64,000 bases of DNA from Chrysemys picta bellii (GCF_011386835.1 NC_088792.1:65021287-65085286); one strand, 5' to 3'; positions 11,483 through 23,242 are shown, numbered from the stretch's first letter. The notes: generated by a model from the letters alone, not told the origin. A program made the numbers and translations.

Positions 11483-11548
11483 CACCACCAGAAGTCGGTC
11501 CAATAAAAGGTATTACCTCACTCAGCTTGTCTCTCTAATATCATGAGA
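11483..11548 (+). mobile_element. Penelope-like element tail fragment
   Basis: AGAAGTCGGTCCAATAAAAG then GTATTACCTCACTCAGCTTG and TCTCTCTAATATC match the second PLE tail family at 38711-38847 and 42377-42476. The ribozyme-like part is missing, so this is a short 3' piece. Confidence 0.65.
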
Positions 11549-12736
11549 ATGTGTCACAAGATTTTCTCTCAGTTCTGAACCCAATCCTTAGTCCTTATGT
11601 AGCAGAGCCAAATCTTAACCTGATCCAGATCCAAGGACCAGGTACCATATCCCATTGTCACTCTCTGTTTGAAAGGGCATTCAGGGATGGCTAAAGAAGA
11701 CGGGGGGGGGGGGGTTCTTTTTATTGGAGGAGTATATTAGAAGTTGGAAAATTTGATTTGTGTTATGTTTGCTGACTAGTGGTTGGGATGGAAATATGAT
11801 GCACTTTGGAGTTTCCAGATATTTTTGCATTGTATCTTTTAATTAATAGCAACAGTGCTGACAGCTCAGATAAGCATTTTTGTATGTTATAGTATTAAAA
11901 TCTAAATAAACAAATAAATCACCAAAGCTTGTTTTGGAAATACATGGCCAGCAGGCTTGCATACTTTAAACCAGTTCTTTTTTTTTTACAACTCTGGATT
12001 AATTATTTTAAATAAAAGATTTGTTGACAGCACAGAAAATCCCCTGAGGTGGCCTTCCTAAAGATAAGCCTATTCACTTTTAAAGGGCTACTGTAAACTC
12101 AAATTTGGCCCCAAATTTATTTTTTATAAAAAAAAACAAGCAAAATTTAAGACCAATAGAAATAGTTTCATGCCTGATTTCCCCCCCTGAATTCCAGTGG
12201 AAACAATTGTTTTTCTATAAACATTTTTCCTATAGGGTTGCAAACCCAAACACACTGCAGCTGTGAGAAGCTGAAAGTGAAACTGACTGTCAATAAAAGT
12301 GGAATCAATGTTTCATTGATTTTTACTGTCCAGGTTGAGAGACATGCAAAAGCTAAACAAACAGCACAATCAGATAAAACATATTGGGTTTTAAAAATAG
12401 GTTCCACTTTAATAATCTGAGATCTTACTAGTAACCTAGACAAACACATTCATTTGTTTGCAATATGTGGGCTCTGAGCACCGTCCCACTGGGTCCGTTT
12501 GTGAAAAGTCAGCAAATCCAATCTGTTCACTGTTTGAGGTGTTTGGCTGGTCACACACCTAAGTTCTCTCATGTGCACCAGCAAAACAAATCAAAGCTTG
12601 GTGGAGCAGACTCATTGCTGCTGGTGTCTCAGCCCCAAGAAGAGCAAGTGGAGTTATTGACAAAGGAAGGCAGATCTAGTTTACAGATAGATCCTATCAG
12701 AATCCCCCCACAAGAGAGGCTGCAGAGGAATACCTT
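11549..12736. other. Unique AT-rich DNA with a G14 run
   Basis: 11702-11715 is a run of 14 G, a simple-sequence site prone to sequencing error. The rest shows no recognised gene or repeat. Confidence 0.4.
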
Positions 12737-12915
12737 AATCATAGAATCTCAAGGTTGGAAGGGACCTCAGGAGGGCATCTAGTCCAACCCCCTGCTTAAA
12801 GCAGGCCCAATCCCCAGACAGATTTTTACCCCAGATCGCTAAATGGCCCCCCTCAAGGATTGAACTTACAACCCCAGGTTTAACAAGTTAAGGCTCAAAC
12901 CACTGAGCTACCCCA
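12737..12915 (-). mobile_element. CR1 LINE 3' tail, minus strand
   Basis: AATCATAGAATCTCAAGGTT then GGAAGGGACCTCAGGAGG and AGTCCAACCCCCTGCTTAAAG. It is the same 3' tail as 4027-4200 and keeps the GGATTGAACTTACAACCCC block and CCACTGAGCTACCCC end. Confidence 0.9.
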
Positions 12916-14217
12916 GTCCCATCCCACTTCCACCCAGTACTCCTGAGTTGTTGGGATGTGCTGGCTCTTTACTGCTCTTACACCACTGTAACTTCCTCCC
13001 TTGGTGAACTTTCTGCTGCCAAGGCTCTGAGCAGACTCTACCCCAGTTAATGCTGGCATAGATGCACCAGTGAATTGGGGCAGGGGGGTCTAATTTTAAA
13101 TCTACCTGGCTTGAGGAAGTCCTTTAAGCAAGTCCTTTAGCACATTTCACACTCATGCTGTTCGGGTCTGACATATAGCAAAACATTTTCACCAAAGTCA
13201 GGGATTTCACTCGTTCTTATTAATCTATCCCTAATGGGTTTGGATCTCTGAGGGTAACTTACCCTCCTCTAGTGAAAGGGAATGTGCTGTTTGTCTGCAG
13301 TCAAACCACCTGACGGCGGCTGCATTCATTTGTTTCAAACTGTCCATCATATTCCCAAACTGGGGAATAAGTTCAACCATGTTCCCTGATTACCAATAAG
13401 TGATTTCCGGAGAGTGCCGCCCATCAGTGCTAGTCCTATCGCCCACCTGATGACAGCTTGTGATTATTTACATGTAGCACCATAGTTCGGAAAGATCTCA
13501 AAGCAGGTGAAAATAAAAGTTTAATGATTGAATTATATATTCTCTTCTTGTGATTGAAAATAATAGAAGGCAACTGACGTGGCTACCAGACAGATTACAT
13601 AAGCACAAGTTAAGTGGTAGAATAAAAATGAGTGATAGTACTCCTTGACTTAAATACACCACTAAGTAGTATGCCCTTGAATTCAGCATAAAGCAATTTC
13701 CTCCTCCTCAGTAACAGCTAGGGGGCATTCCAAATGCAAATAGAGTCAGCTTTGCATTTTTAATATTTCACAGATACATAATTCACTGCCTCGGTTTAGA
13801 AACGTTATTGCTACCTCTTCTGCGCATTTAAATTATTTTGCACCTCCGAACTTTCACGTTAACTTTAATGTCAGCTCTTAAAATGTATTTTGTACAGACT
13901 AGCCTGTGCTTGTAGCTTTTGAAAGTCACCGCTTGCACAAATGCAGACACGGGCACAAGTAGATAGTACTATTGAACCTGTATTGTTCCACTGACACAAA
14001 AGTCTTGTTTACAAAGGGTTTTTACTAAAAATCAGCCCTGGTTATCTCAAAGCCATTCAAATCAATAGATAACAAATGGGAACAAAGCAAGCGCAATTGT
14101 TATTACAATACCACATTTGTGGGTGGTGTATTCTGCATGCTATGTAACCCATGGGTACAATGAAAACTCAGGCTGATCAATATTAAAGAACTGTATTTCA
14201 TAAACTGCTTTGGTGAT
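12916..14217. other. Unique DNA
   Basis: No coding signal. 13740-13930 is AT-rich without repeat similarity. Confidence 0.4.
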
Positions 14218-14300
14218 CATAGAAATTAGAGACGGAAGAGTCCATCATGGGATAAAGGCCATCCTCCTGCTAATACAGGATTGGTCCCTACAGCTATATG
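14218..14300 (-). mobile_element. Old CR1-like tail fragment
   Basis: CATAGAAATTAGAGACGGAA, CATCCTCCTGCTAATACAGG and ATTGGTCCCTACAG follow the order of an older CR1 tail subfamily in reverse orientation. It is strongly diverged. Confidence 0.5.
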
Positions 14301-15340
14301 CAGTAACAGAAAGATTTTGTGTGGGAGCTGGACATGAGCAGTTTTAATTTCATTTGGTGTCACAGATGAGATGAGATGTAAATCCAGAGTCCTCTCTAGT
14401 GGCCATTAACGTCCCCAGTGGTACTTGTCAACAAGGAGGAAGGTTTGTGAGACCAGGTTTGTCAATGTTTTGGAAGCATGGACTGAGGATTTCAAATGCA
14501 TCAGACCTCAGATCCAAGGCTGGGTTTGAGATTTGGGGCGAATATTGTGTGTGGGTCTATTCAGAGTGTTCATTGGGTGCAAGCACTGCCTAGTGCTCTC
14601 ACAGTGTGACTTGTGACGGCTCCCCATCACACCCCCGTATAAGAGCCAGGCAGGAATCAGTGCAGGGACAGCTCCCACTCTCACCCCGGCGGAGCGGGGG
14701 GGGGGGGAGAGAGACATGGCACTCCAGAAAGGGGGGTGGCTATGCAGAGGGAGTACACTGCACCCCATTAAGTCTATGCACCTGGGAGCTCTGGGAGGCA
14801 CTCTCACTTCTTGTGGCAACATATGCCTTCTGGTCCTCCCGTTCTGGGCTGGTGCAGTTCCCCACTGCCCCATACTGCAATCAAGCCCTAAATATCATTA
14901 CAATAGCTCAGTCTGAGGCTATCGTTTTGTCAGCATTTCTGTTATCATGATAATAAATTCCTTTTCTGAGGGAGAATGGGTCTATGGGTCAATTTTTCTA
15001 CTGATGTCACTCCATTGACTGTTTCCTCACTGCCAGCCCTATTCATTCAACTTTGAAACTGAAAAGCAAGACTCCCTTCTTCCACCAGTTTACGCCAGTG
15101 TAATTCCATTGGCATCAACGAAGAATCAGGTTCCCTCTCTTTAGTAAGCTTGCACAGTTTTTATGCTTTACACTCCTGCTATCGTAGCGCACAGCCAATG
15201 CAGGTAGGGAGAGTGTAATAGACAGACTCATGGAAGTGCTGGGAAGAGATTTATTTTCTTGGCCCAGAGGCCCTTGTTACAGAAAATGTGCAGGATTCTA
15301 TGCTGGTTTGAGCATCATTGAACAGACTTGTCAACTAAGA
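14301..15340. other. Mostly unique DNA with a GC-rich patch
   Basis: 14600-14880 is GC-richer and contains a G12 run at 14696-14707. 15090-15142 is a diverged half of a palindromic element (TTTACGCCAGTGTAATTCCA). No gene is seen. Confidence 0.4.
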
Positions 15341-15401
15341 GCCTAGTCCTGCAGTCCTCAGTAGCAGTTTTGTCTGAATAAGGACTGAAGGATCAAGCCC
15401 C
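15341..15401. repeat. Small palindromic (MITE-like) element
   Basis: Left end GCCTAGTCCTGCAGTCCT; right end AGGACTGAAGGATCAAGC, its imperfect inverted repeat. About 60 bases with a short AT-rich loop. Confidence 0.6.
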
Positions 15402-15774
15402 AAGTTCTTTTTTCACACTAATGTTATGACTGCTGAAGTGACAGCTGGAAAGAACACAGCCCAATGTTTACATACCTGGTTGAGTTTGCAGGGTTGGTAG
15501 TGAGAAATCCCATGTTTTGACTGGTAAATTGAGCAAATGTGATACAAGTGGTCACTGAGACAATACGTTTGGCATGCTGCAAAGCTAGTTTTCAGGAAAC
15601 ATTTTGGAGCAGAACATCACTTTAAACATTTAAGAAAATCATTTGTGTGTTTCATGATCCTTCAATGCACAACACTACTGGTAGGGGGTCAAAGTCTAGT
15701 CTGACTTCCTAGTGTCCTAGCATCCCTGCTGTGTAAGCACGTCTGAGGTGCTTTCAAGACAGAGCCTTAACATA

Positions 15775-15978
15775 ATGTATTGTGTTGGCTGTAAATTTCA
15801 TGCGCAACCTTGGACAAATAACTTAACCCATCCGTGAGTCAGTTTTCCCATTTGTAAAAAGAGGCAAATACCCTCCACCTCACAGGGGTGTGGTAAGAAT
15901 TAGTTCACTAATACCTGCAAAGCTCTATGAGACCTTTGGATATACGTCGCTCTATAAGTACTAAGTATTGTTTTTATT
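15775..15978 (+). mobile_element. MIR/CORE-SINE, plus strand
   Basis: Holds the MIR core order: GGACAAATAACTTAACCCAT, GTCAGTTTTCCCATTTGTAA, TCACAGGGGTGTGGTAAG, CAAAGCTCTATGAGACC and a TATTATT tail. The 5' tRNA-like head is not recognisable. Confidence 0.8.
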
Positions 15979-17019
15979 ATTCTGTTACCTTTTGGGTAAA
16001 ATTGCATGTAACATGGTATATGTATCAAGTTGCATTAATGCAATATATTAATACAATATAAAGCTGTAATGTAGCACAAATTTCTCACCAGATTTTAAGT
16101 CCTGCATTCGTCCTCATTTTCCTCCACCCTAGACAAGAGGTGGAATCCTTCAAAGAGTGACCTCCTTTAGAACTGGCTCTCATCTTATTTATTTCTAGAT
16201 TCTGCCCCATTCATTACATTAAAGGTTATTTTTTTAATGAAGCACTATGGGTAGGAGAAATAACTTTTACCTTCTGCTCTAATTGATGAATGATGTGTGA
16301 ACTAATCAGAAAGCTTTGCTGTAGCCACCATTAAAGCAACAGATGTATGTGGCTCAGGAGAGATTTGTTGAATGGCTTCAACCTTTAAGTGCAGAGGATA
16401 AATGGATGGTGACATCATTATGCCTTGACAAATAGAAATTATATCATTCTCTTTTTTTCATTACTGAAGGATGATTTATTTCTATGGCTTTCATTTTCAT
16501 AAGCCCATCCATTGTCTGTAAAGTTAAAGCCTTTTAAAATTGCAATATGCAACTAAAGTAGCTAATAACGTACCACACATGATCAAAGAGCATATTGTTT
16601 TCTGAGCTGTTCTCGTGGAAAATACTTTTAATAAAACAATGCTATGATTTACAATAATGGAAGAAAAAAGGATGTTTGCATCCTACACCTGGGTTTATTT
16701 TAAATCAACTACAATTCAAAAGTATAACAAACCAGAAGACACTTGACCTAGTGATATTTCATCTTCATCAGCTGCTAAAGGACGCTGCTGTGTTTGGAGG
16801 GTTTTGGAACCGAATCCTAAGAATAGATAGGATTGTTCTGCATAACAGTTTTGTGTCATAATAAATGGGCAAATGTTCTCCTGTCATTGATGCTCTACCT
16901 GTTTATTCTGGGCTGGTGTCTTGTTTGATCATATTTTCATACTAATTCAGATGGACTGGAATTTCCATGACATTTTCAGTTATTATTGAATTATTATTAT
17001 TCACCTGGAGATGAATGCC
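15979..17019. other. Repeat-poor AT-rich DNA, possible conserved non-coding block
   Basis: 16190-16620 has no similarity to any repeat in the window and contains homeodomain-like TAATTGATGAATGATG, GGTGACATCATTATGCC and repeated TTTAAT motifs. This is compositional evidence only, so conservation is inferred rather than shown. Confidence 0.3.
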
Positions 17020-17956
17020 TGGCTGCGCAGATGGTGTCACCAGGAGGGCTTTGGCTTCCTTGACCATGGGATGCTGTTCCAGGAAGAAGGACTGCTAAGC
17101 AGAAATGGTGACCACCTATTGAGGAAGGGGAAGAGCATATTTGGATACAGATTGGCTCACCTAGTGAGGAGGGCTTTAAACTAGGTTAGAAGGGAGCAGG
17201 TGACCAAAGCCTACAGGTAAGTCAAGAACATGGAGACCTGGGAGAAGGTTTGGAATTTGGGGGGGAGCATGGGCTGTTATAGCAGGAATCAAGGAGAGAC
17301 AGACAGAACTGCGGGGGGCGGGGAGAATCAAATCAGTATCTTAGATGTCTGTATACTAATGCAAGAAGTATGGGGAATAAGCAGGAAGAACTCGAAATGC
17401 TAGTAAATAAACACAACCATGACATAGTTGGCATCACAGAGACCTGGTGGGATAATACACGACTGGAATATTGGCATAGAAGGATACAGCTTGCTCAGGA
17501 AAGACCAGCAGGGAAAAAAGGGAGGAGGTGTTGCGTTATATATTAAAAATGTATACACTTGGACTGAGATTGAGATGGAAATAGGAGACAGACTTGTTGA
17601 AAGTCTCTGGGTAAGGATAAAAGGGGTAAAAAACAAGGGTGATGTCATGGTAGTGGTCTACTACAGACTACCTAACCAGGTAAAAGAGGTGGATGAGGCT
17701 TTTTTTAAACAGCTAACAAAATCATCCAAAGCACAGGACTTGGTGGTGATGGGGGACTTCAACTACCCAGACATCTGATGGGAAAATAACACAGCAGGGC
17801 GCAGATTATCCAATAAATTCTTGGAATGTATTGGAGACAATTTTTTATTTAAGAAGTTGGAGACAGCAACCAGGGGAGAGGCTGTTCTAGATTTGATTTT
17901 GACAAATAGGGAGGAACTGGTTGAGAATTTGAAAGTGGAAGGCAGCTTGGGTGATA
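17020..17956 (+). mobile_element. 5' fragment of a CR1 LINE, plus strand
   Basis: Contains GGGATGCTGTTCCAGGAAG, ATTGGCTCACCTAGTGAGG and then the start of ORF2 (endonuclease). The same AGTGAGGAGGGCTTTAAAC block is at the 5' end of the minus-strand CR1 at 33047-36085. It stops abruptly after the endonuclease region, so the 3' two-thirds is missing. That is unusual for CR1, which normally loses its 5' end; later deletion or recombination is likely. Confidence 0.85.
17341..17956 (+). pseudogene. CR1 ORF2 endonuclease fragment, broken
   Basis: The sequence aligns by eye with residues 1 to about 197 of the better CR1 copy at 33129-35936. A 2-base deletion near 17460 (just after the ITETWWDNT region) moves the frame. 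A TGA at 17776-17778 then ends the middle piece after GDFNYPDI, and the frame reopens to about 17950. The APE-like motifs TETWWD and GDFNY are visible, but the SDH motif and the whole reverse transcriptase are absent. It cannot encode an active enzyme. Confidence 0.8.
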
Positions 17957-18111
17957 CATATGGCTGCCTAAAACTAGGCACCTTAAATCCATACTTAGGC
18001 ACCTAAATAAGTGACCTGATCTTCAGAGGTGCTGAAGATCCACAAGTCCCCTGGAAGGAGTGAAGGTGGGACTTATTTTAAATAGGTGCTTGTATATGGA
18101 TTTAGGTAACT
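17957..18111. repeat. Left part of a GGCACCTAAAT-type repeat, split by an insertion
   Basis: Contains TTAGGCACCTAAATAAGTG, TTCAGAGGTGCTGAAG and GGATTTAGGTAACTAA, a reptile repeat with inverted TTTAGG motifs. It continues at 18371 with GCTTGAAAATTTGGGCC, so the element at 18114-18370 inserted inside it. Confidence 0.55.
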
Positions 18112-18113
18112 AA

Positions 18114-18370
18114 GGGTATGTCTACACTTAAAATGCTACAGCTGTGCAGTGTAGACACTACCTATGAGGACAGGAGGGGTTCTTCCACTGGAGAGGTATT
18201 CCACCTCCCCAAGAGGTGGTAGCTATGTCGACCAATGAATTCTTCCATTGACCTAGCATTCTCTAAACCGGGTGTTAGGTTGATATAGCTACATCTCTCA
18301 GGGATGTGGATATTTCAGACCCCTGAGAGAGGTAGCTACATCAATGTAAGTTCCTAGTGTAGACTAGCCC
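18114..18370. mobile_element. Harbinger-like TIR element (257 bp)
   Basis: Left end GGGTATGTCTACACT; right end AGTGTAGACTAGCCC, inverted with a few mismatches. Both sides carry TAA (18111-18113 and 18371-18373), which fits the 3-bp TWA TSD of PIF/Harbinger. The interior repeats GGTAGCTAYRTC blocks in opposite orientation and has no open frame, so it is non-autonomous. Confidence 0.7.
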
Positions 18371-18489
18371 TAAGCTTGAAAATTTGGGCCTTTCTCCTCA
18401 GTGTTCTAATCAGTCCCTTTCATGGATGTAAAATTCAGTTCAAGGTGGGAAAGGCAATGAAGTGCAATTTACTATAAAATGCATGTGCT

Positions 18490-18602
18490 GTAGTTCACCT
18501 GAAGTGATGAGCTTGATGCTGGCACCTTTGGCCTGTGTTATGCAGGAGGTCAGACTAGTTGATCACTGTGATCCCTTCTGGCCTTACAATGTATGAAATT
18601 AC
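18490..18602 (+). mobile_element. CR1-related 3' tail, second subfamily, plus strand
   Basis: GGCCTGTGTTATGCAGGAGG, then TCAGACTAGTTGATCACTGT, ATCCCTTCTGGCCTTACAA and TGTATGAAAT. This is the tail shared by a reptile CR1 subfamily and the SINEs that depend on it. Confidence 0.7.
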
Positions 18603-19141
18603 TCATTTCGTCAGATCTCGCGGTCTAATCCATTAAGAAATGTAATACAAATGTTGAAATAATCACATTTTCCTCTGCTAAAGTGTGACACCCATTTTAA
18701 TGACCTGGGTTTTGTTTAAACCCACTAGAAGAGCAGCATTTCTTACTAGAACTTTTTTTTTCATTTCCACCTGTTCCCAACAAGGAAAATCTCCTTCTGG
18801 CTGTACAAAATTATTGAGAGTAATGCACATGAGAGTAGCACATTGTGTAACACCCCGAGAACACTGGAGGCAGGCAGCAATTACACAAAAAGAGGGATTT
18901 TACAAAAATAGCAATCACTAAAATAAACATGAATAAACACACACTCAAATGTTTTAATTTGGGATGGGAGAATGCAATTTAGAAGTTCTAAATTATTTTA
19001 AAATTACTTCAAAGCCATTAGAAGTTATTCTTAGATGGTTCATGAAACACGGGATCATTTTTACAATGTTTTCATGTGAAACAGGTGGTTCCTCCTGGAA
19101 AATGGCTGATGAGGGAATCCCACTTGTGTTTGCTTGATAGA
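18603..19141. other. Unique AT-rich DNA
   Basis: No gene or repeat recognised. Confidence 0.4.
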
Positions 19142-20204
19142 AGTTGTTATGATGCTAGTGGACCAGGTGCCTGCTCTTGCCAAGGCTGTAGGCTCAGCTG
19201 AGCATTGACAAACTCATAGCTGGAAACCAGATCGGCTCATCTGTATGTTAGTATTGTTCAAGATACGTGTTAGACTTGTAAGGATGTCTTTAGTTTTTAG
19301 ACTCTGTAAAATGCTTGTAAGTTGCTGCAAGCATTAATCTTACTTGTAATGTCTGTATCCCATGTTATAAGGTAATATGTATGTTTTGCTTTATAACTTT
19401 ACATATGCCTGCTCTGAACTTGTGAACTCAGGCAGGAGAAGGGTTCCCACACCCATCAAGAAGGATTATCAAAACTAAGGGAGCCATTGAGAAGCATCAG
19501 AATACATAGACTGGGCTATGGGCCTCTCTCGCCCATGAAGGTTTCTTCGTGCAAGAAAGCTCGTCCCAACAACTTGAGTACTGGAAGAAGGAAATACAAA
19601 CAGCTGACATGAAAATTCTTCATCTCTTTGCTGTTTGGACACTCACAAGGCTGGAACTGGGAAACAAAAGCAGAGAACCCCAGGGTCAACCCTAAGAAAA
19701 CATTCAGTGCTGGTAGATTACCACATCTCTGTCACCTTTTGGAACCATAGACTATGACTCATTTGTGTATATAAGTTGCCTGCTTTAATCTGTAAATAAC
19801 CCTCTCATTTCTTTTTCCTAGTTAATAAATGCTTGGTTAGTTTACTATAGGATTAGCAACAAGCATTGGCTTTGGTGTGAGATCCAAGGTACAATCTGAT
19901 GTGGGGTAAGTGACTGGTCTCTTTGGACTGGGAGCAACCTGAATCTTTTGTGATCTTTGGTGTAAGTGACCATTTATCATTAAGCCCAGCTTGCCTGGGT
20001 GGGAAGATAGATTGGAGAGCTCGGCGGGATGGTCTGTGACTCCAGAGTAAGACTGTTAAAGTGATCCAGGAGTTCACATTTGTTACAGGGTTGGTGAAAT
20101 CTAATTATAGAATGTACCACCAGTTTGGGATGTCTGCCCTGCTTTTTGACAGTCTGCCCTGAGGCGGGCACTCACAGCCGTAAACCACTGCAGACAGCAT
20201 GACA
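19142..20204 (+). mobile_element. Probable solo LTR of an endogenous retrovirus or LTR element
   Basis: Starts TGTTATGATG and ends GCATGACA, the TG...CA form of LTRs. It carries a TATA-like TGTATATAAG at about 19766-19775 and AATAAA at 19824-19829, followed by a GT-rich stretch, in promoter then polyadenylation order. The block order resembles an abundant turtle LTR. No matching TSD was found, no internal retroviral genes are next to it, and the ends are uncertain by tens of bases. Confidence 0.5.
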
Positions 20205-20867
20205 ATTATATCTTTACTCGCTACACAAAGTTAACAAAAGGAGGAAACCACATAGAGACAGTTAGGTTCCAAATAACCATGTTAACTAACTATATTCAAA
20301 CATATACGGCCAAGCTAAATATATACCTTGTTGCTTGCCAGCTGACAGGAACAGATGCAGCCAGAGCAGGGACTGCAGCACTGAGGGGACAGGGGGTAAA
20401 ATGAAGCCCTGTTGGGGTTGCCACTCTCTCAAGCACCTCTCTGGACCAAGTTCAGACCTTCACACACTCTGGGGACACTAGGACCCAAATGGTCTCTCCC
20501 CGCTTGTGAGAAAACTACAGAAAGGAGCGGCCAGAGATTCCAGTCAGTAGGGGAAGAAGCAGCCAAAGCAGGGACCTCTGGATCTCCAACCATTCATAGA
20601 ATTTTCTACAATTTTGACTGGACTTTCTCTGCCCAGTGCTGTTTGGCTGTTTGCTCTAACCCTCCTCTCTTCTCTCCTTCACAGTCTCACTCTGCTGCCC
20701 CTCTTACCCTCTTCTCTTCTCTTTGCCTCTCCCCTTCTATTTTCTTTTCATTTAGCTGATCCCTTCCTAAGAGCAACTCTCCCTGCCCTCCCCAGCAATA
20801 AATAAATAAATAGAACTAACATGCTGTTTGCTGCCATCACATTGTTCATTCTGCTCGTGCATTCTAC
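20205..20867. other. Unclassified DNA
   Basis: 20590-20800 is a pyrimidine-rich stretch (TCTCTTCTCTCC type) ending in a short AAAT microsatellite near 20798-20813. No exon seen. Confidence 0.4.
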
Positions 20868-21005
20868 CCCTTCCCCCAGCCCATGTCTATCTAGTCTATT
20901 TAGGTTATGAGCTCTTTGAGGCAGGGACCATTTCCTACTCTGTCTTTGTTCGGCCTGAGCACAACAGGCTTTAGGCACTCTGGTGAGCCTTTAGGCCCTA
21001 CCACA
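20868..21005 (+). mobile_element. MIR/CORE-SINE 3' part, plus strand
   Basis: TTATGAGCTCTTTGAGGCAG followed by GGACCATTTCCTACTCTGT, GAGCACAACAGG, then GGCCCTACCACAATCA, which is the MIR 3' region. Confidence 0.75.
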
Positions 21006-21141
21006 ATCAACATGTGAAATTATAATGCTTTGTTAGGTTCTGATGGCTTCTGCAACAGTAGACAGGGAGGCCCAAAAAAAGAGCTCACAAACTATTGAAA
21101 GGGTATTACCCAATTCCTAGTCATTACAAAGGTTTTTTTTT

Positions 21142-21262
21142 TTTTAATTAGATTTTAAGTTGGGATAGGGACTGTCTTTTATTTTATGCTTCTCCAGTGT
21201 CCAGCATAACAGAGCCCCATCCTGATTGAGGCCTCTGGGTACTATTGTAATACAAATAATAA
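21142..21262 (+). mobile_element. MIR/CORE-SINE 3' part with reptile-type end
   Basis: GATTTTAAGTTGGGATAGGG, CCAGCATAACAGAGCCCCAT, CCTGATTGAGGCCTCTGGG and TACTATTGTAATACAAATAA. This end is the reptile version of the MIR tail and repeats at 63140-63182. Confidence 0.8.
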
Positions 21263-22547
21263 TTGAATATGGCTGATTAGCCTTGTCATAGTGTATGTGC
21301 TGTAAAGTCTGTACTGTGAATTGGAATGTTGCAGTCCACTAGAATTTATCTCCCATTGGATGAACATGTAGTGATGTACTGTTTCTCAGAATTATTGTAG
21401 GTCCTGACTCTCTAAGGAGACACATCCAGGAGAGGAATAAGTACGTTCAGAAGAGGCCAGTGGTATGAAAACATAATATTTTGTTCCTTTCGTATTGGAT
21501 CATTGTGATGTAGGACTGAACTAAATAGAACAATTTGTTCAATACTGAACATTCATCAGAAACTTTGGCTTTTGATGAGTGTCAGAGACATCTCTCCAAA
21601 GTACTAGATGTGCTTTAACACTGTGGTGTCTCATTGATTTATCTGTTGCAGTGATCACTCAGTTTTTATTTTGATGTGGACTAGAAATCTCCAGTACCTT
21701 TTTATTTAATGTAACACATCTGGAATGTGGATCAAATACAGCTATCTGCCGCCTATAATTATTTTTAATTTATTAATCACTGAGCTGTCGCTCAGCCTTA
21801 TACGAAAAAAGAGACCACCACATGGGTCTTGAAAAATTACATTTCTGTCCCCATTAAGGCCCCTTTACTCTGCCAGGGCAGAACCTTAGTTTAAATGAAA
21901 ATCTCTCTCTCAGTCTCTGTAGCTCGGAGCTTACAATGCAAATTGAAAAATTTGGGCTCCCATGAGTGTGATAGAGGTAAGAGTTGTATTATTGATACCT
22001 TTAACTTTGCTGGAGCATTTATTGAAAATCAGGGTAGGCTTCAGTCACACGGCTACTGTACCTTCTCCTCAGCTGTCATTGGCTGTTCTGACAGCTGGGG
22101 ATGGTGTAGGAGCTGTTATTTCACATCTCTAAGGTTTGCTGGGGGGGGGGGGGGGGGGGGGAATTTGTGTGTCTGCAGATAATGCTTAAGCTACTGCACA
22201 GGATAGCTCACCTTCACAGATGCCTTGCACTTCAAGAGCAAGGCCTGTATTTTTGTCTGGCCTAGTTCAGCAACATATAATATATCCATTGTCAAAGTAC
22301 TTCTAATTCTTAAAGTAATTGTGCTAATTATTACCTACCACAATGAGTGCCCCCCCTTCTCCCAAAAGACAGAATGAGGGATTTGGCCCATTATTTCACT
22401 CACTAGTGTTTATTAAACCAAACAAATCCACACTTTTGGAAAGTGGAAAATAAACTTTGTTTCCATATCAACACATACTTTCTTCTAGTATTTTCCTCTA
22501 CTGGTTTGTAAGTAATATTGCTAAGAATTTCTGGCCTAGTGGCACTG
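21263..22547. other. Unique DNA with a long G run
   Basis: 22141-22161 is 21 consecutive G. It lies two bases before a 51-base segment that recurs exactly at 23545-23595. No gene seen. Confidence 0.5.
22164..22214 (+). repeat. 51-bp exact direct repeat, copy 1
   Basis: From TTTGTGTGTCTGCAGATAA to GGATAGCTCACCTT, identical over 51 bases to 23545-23595. It is not a recognised transposon and follows the G21 run almost directly. Confidence 0.9.
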
Positions 22548-22557
22548 ATTTAGTCCT
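22548..22557 (+). repeat. Target-site duplication, left copy
   Basis: ATTTAGTCCT, repeated exactly at 22680-22689. Confidence 0.8.
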
Positions 22558-22679
22558 AGGGTGACCAGATGTCCCGATTTTATAGGGACAGTCCTGATTT
22601 TTGGGTCTCTTTCTTATATAGGCTCCTATTACCCCCAACCTCCTGTCCCGATTTTTCACATTTGCTGTCTGGTCACCCT
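22558..22679. mobile_element. MITE of the AGGGTGACC family (122 bp)
   Basis: Ends AGGGTGACCAGATGTCCC and GTCTGGTCACCCT are inverted repeats. The interior holds CCCGATTTTATAGGGACAGT and TATATAGGCTCCTATTACCC. It is flanked by a perfect 10-bp direct repeat. It has no coding capacity. A nearly identical element lies in reverse at 54447-54578. Confidence 0.9.
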
Positions 22680-23151
22680 ATTTAGTCCTGTATTTAAAAC
22701 AAACAAACAAACAAACTCACCACTACCACCACCCTTGAAGCACACAGTTCTGGGAAACAATACTTGGAACAACTTTGAAGCACTTCTTTCTGGTCTAAAG
22801 TCAAGTTTTTACCACAGAGAGTTCCATCCCTTTAACCATGTCTGCAGCTTGGACTGCAGTTTGGCCAAGCAGGGCAGCACAAGGGTACCATAGCTCATAG
22901 ATCTCTTGGGATGTAGCATGCCTCTTAGTTTTAAGGCGGTGAAAAAAGCATTCCTTTCAAATGAAATGGGTCATGTCCAAGGCTTGGAGTGGAGATACCA
23001 TAATACTCCAGTAAAGGAAGTCTGGGATGGCCATTTTATCTACTCTGGCTTATGTTTTAAACTCTGTTTTGCTTTCTCCCATGGAGAACCCAGTAAGCTA
23101 TGGTGATTCCTGTCAGCTGGCTTCAATAATTCAGAGGAATGTAATCTTAGA

Positions 23152-23242
23152 GCCCGATCCTCAGCTGGTATATATTGAGGTAGTTTCACTGAAGTGAAGT
23201 CAACAGAGCTACACCAATTTACACCAGCTGAGGATCTGGCCC
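23152..23242. repeat. Small palindromic (MITE-like) element, complete
   Basis: Left arm GCCCGATCCTCAGCTGG; right arm CCAGCTGAGGATCTGGCCC, inverted at nearly every base. The interior holds CTGAAGTGAAGTCAACAGAG. This is the best-preserved member of this family in the window. Confidence 0.75.
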
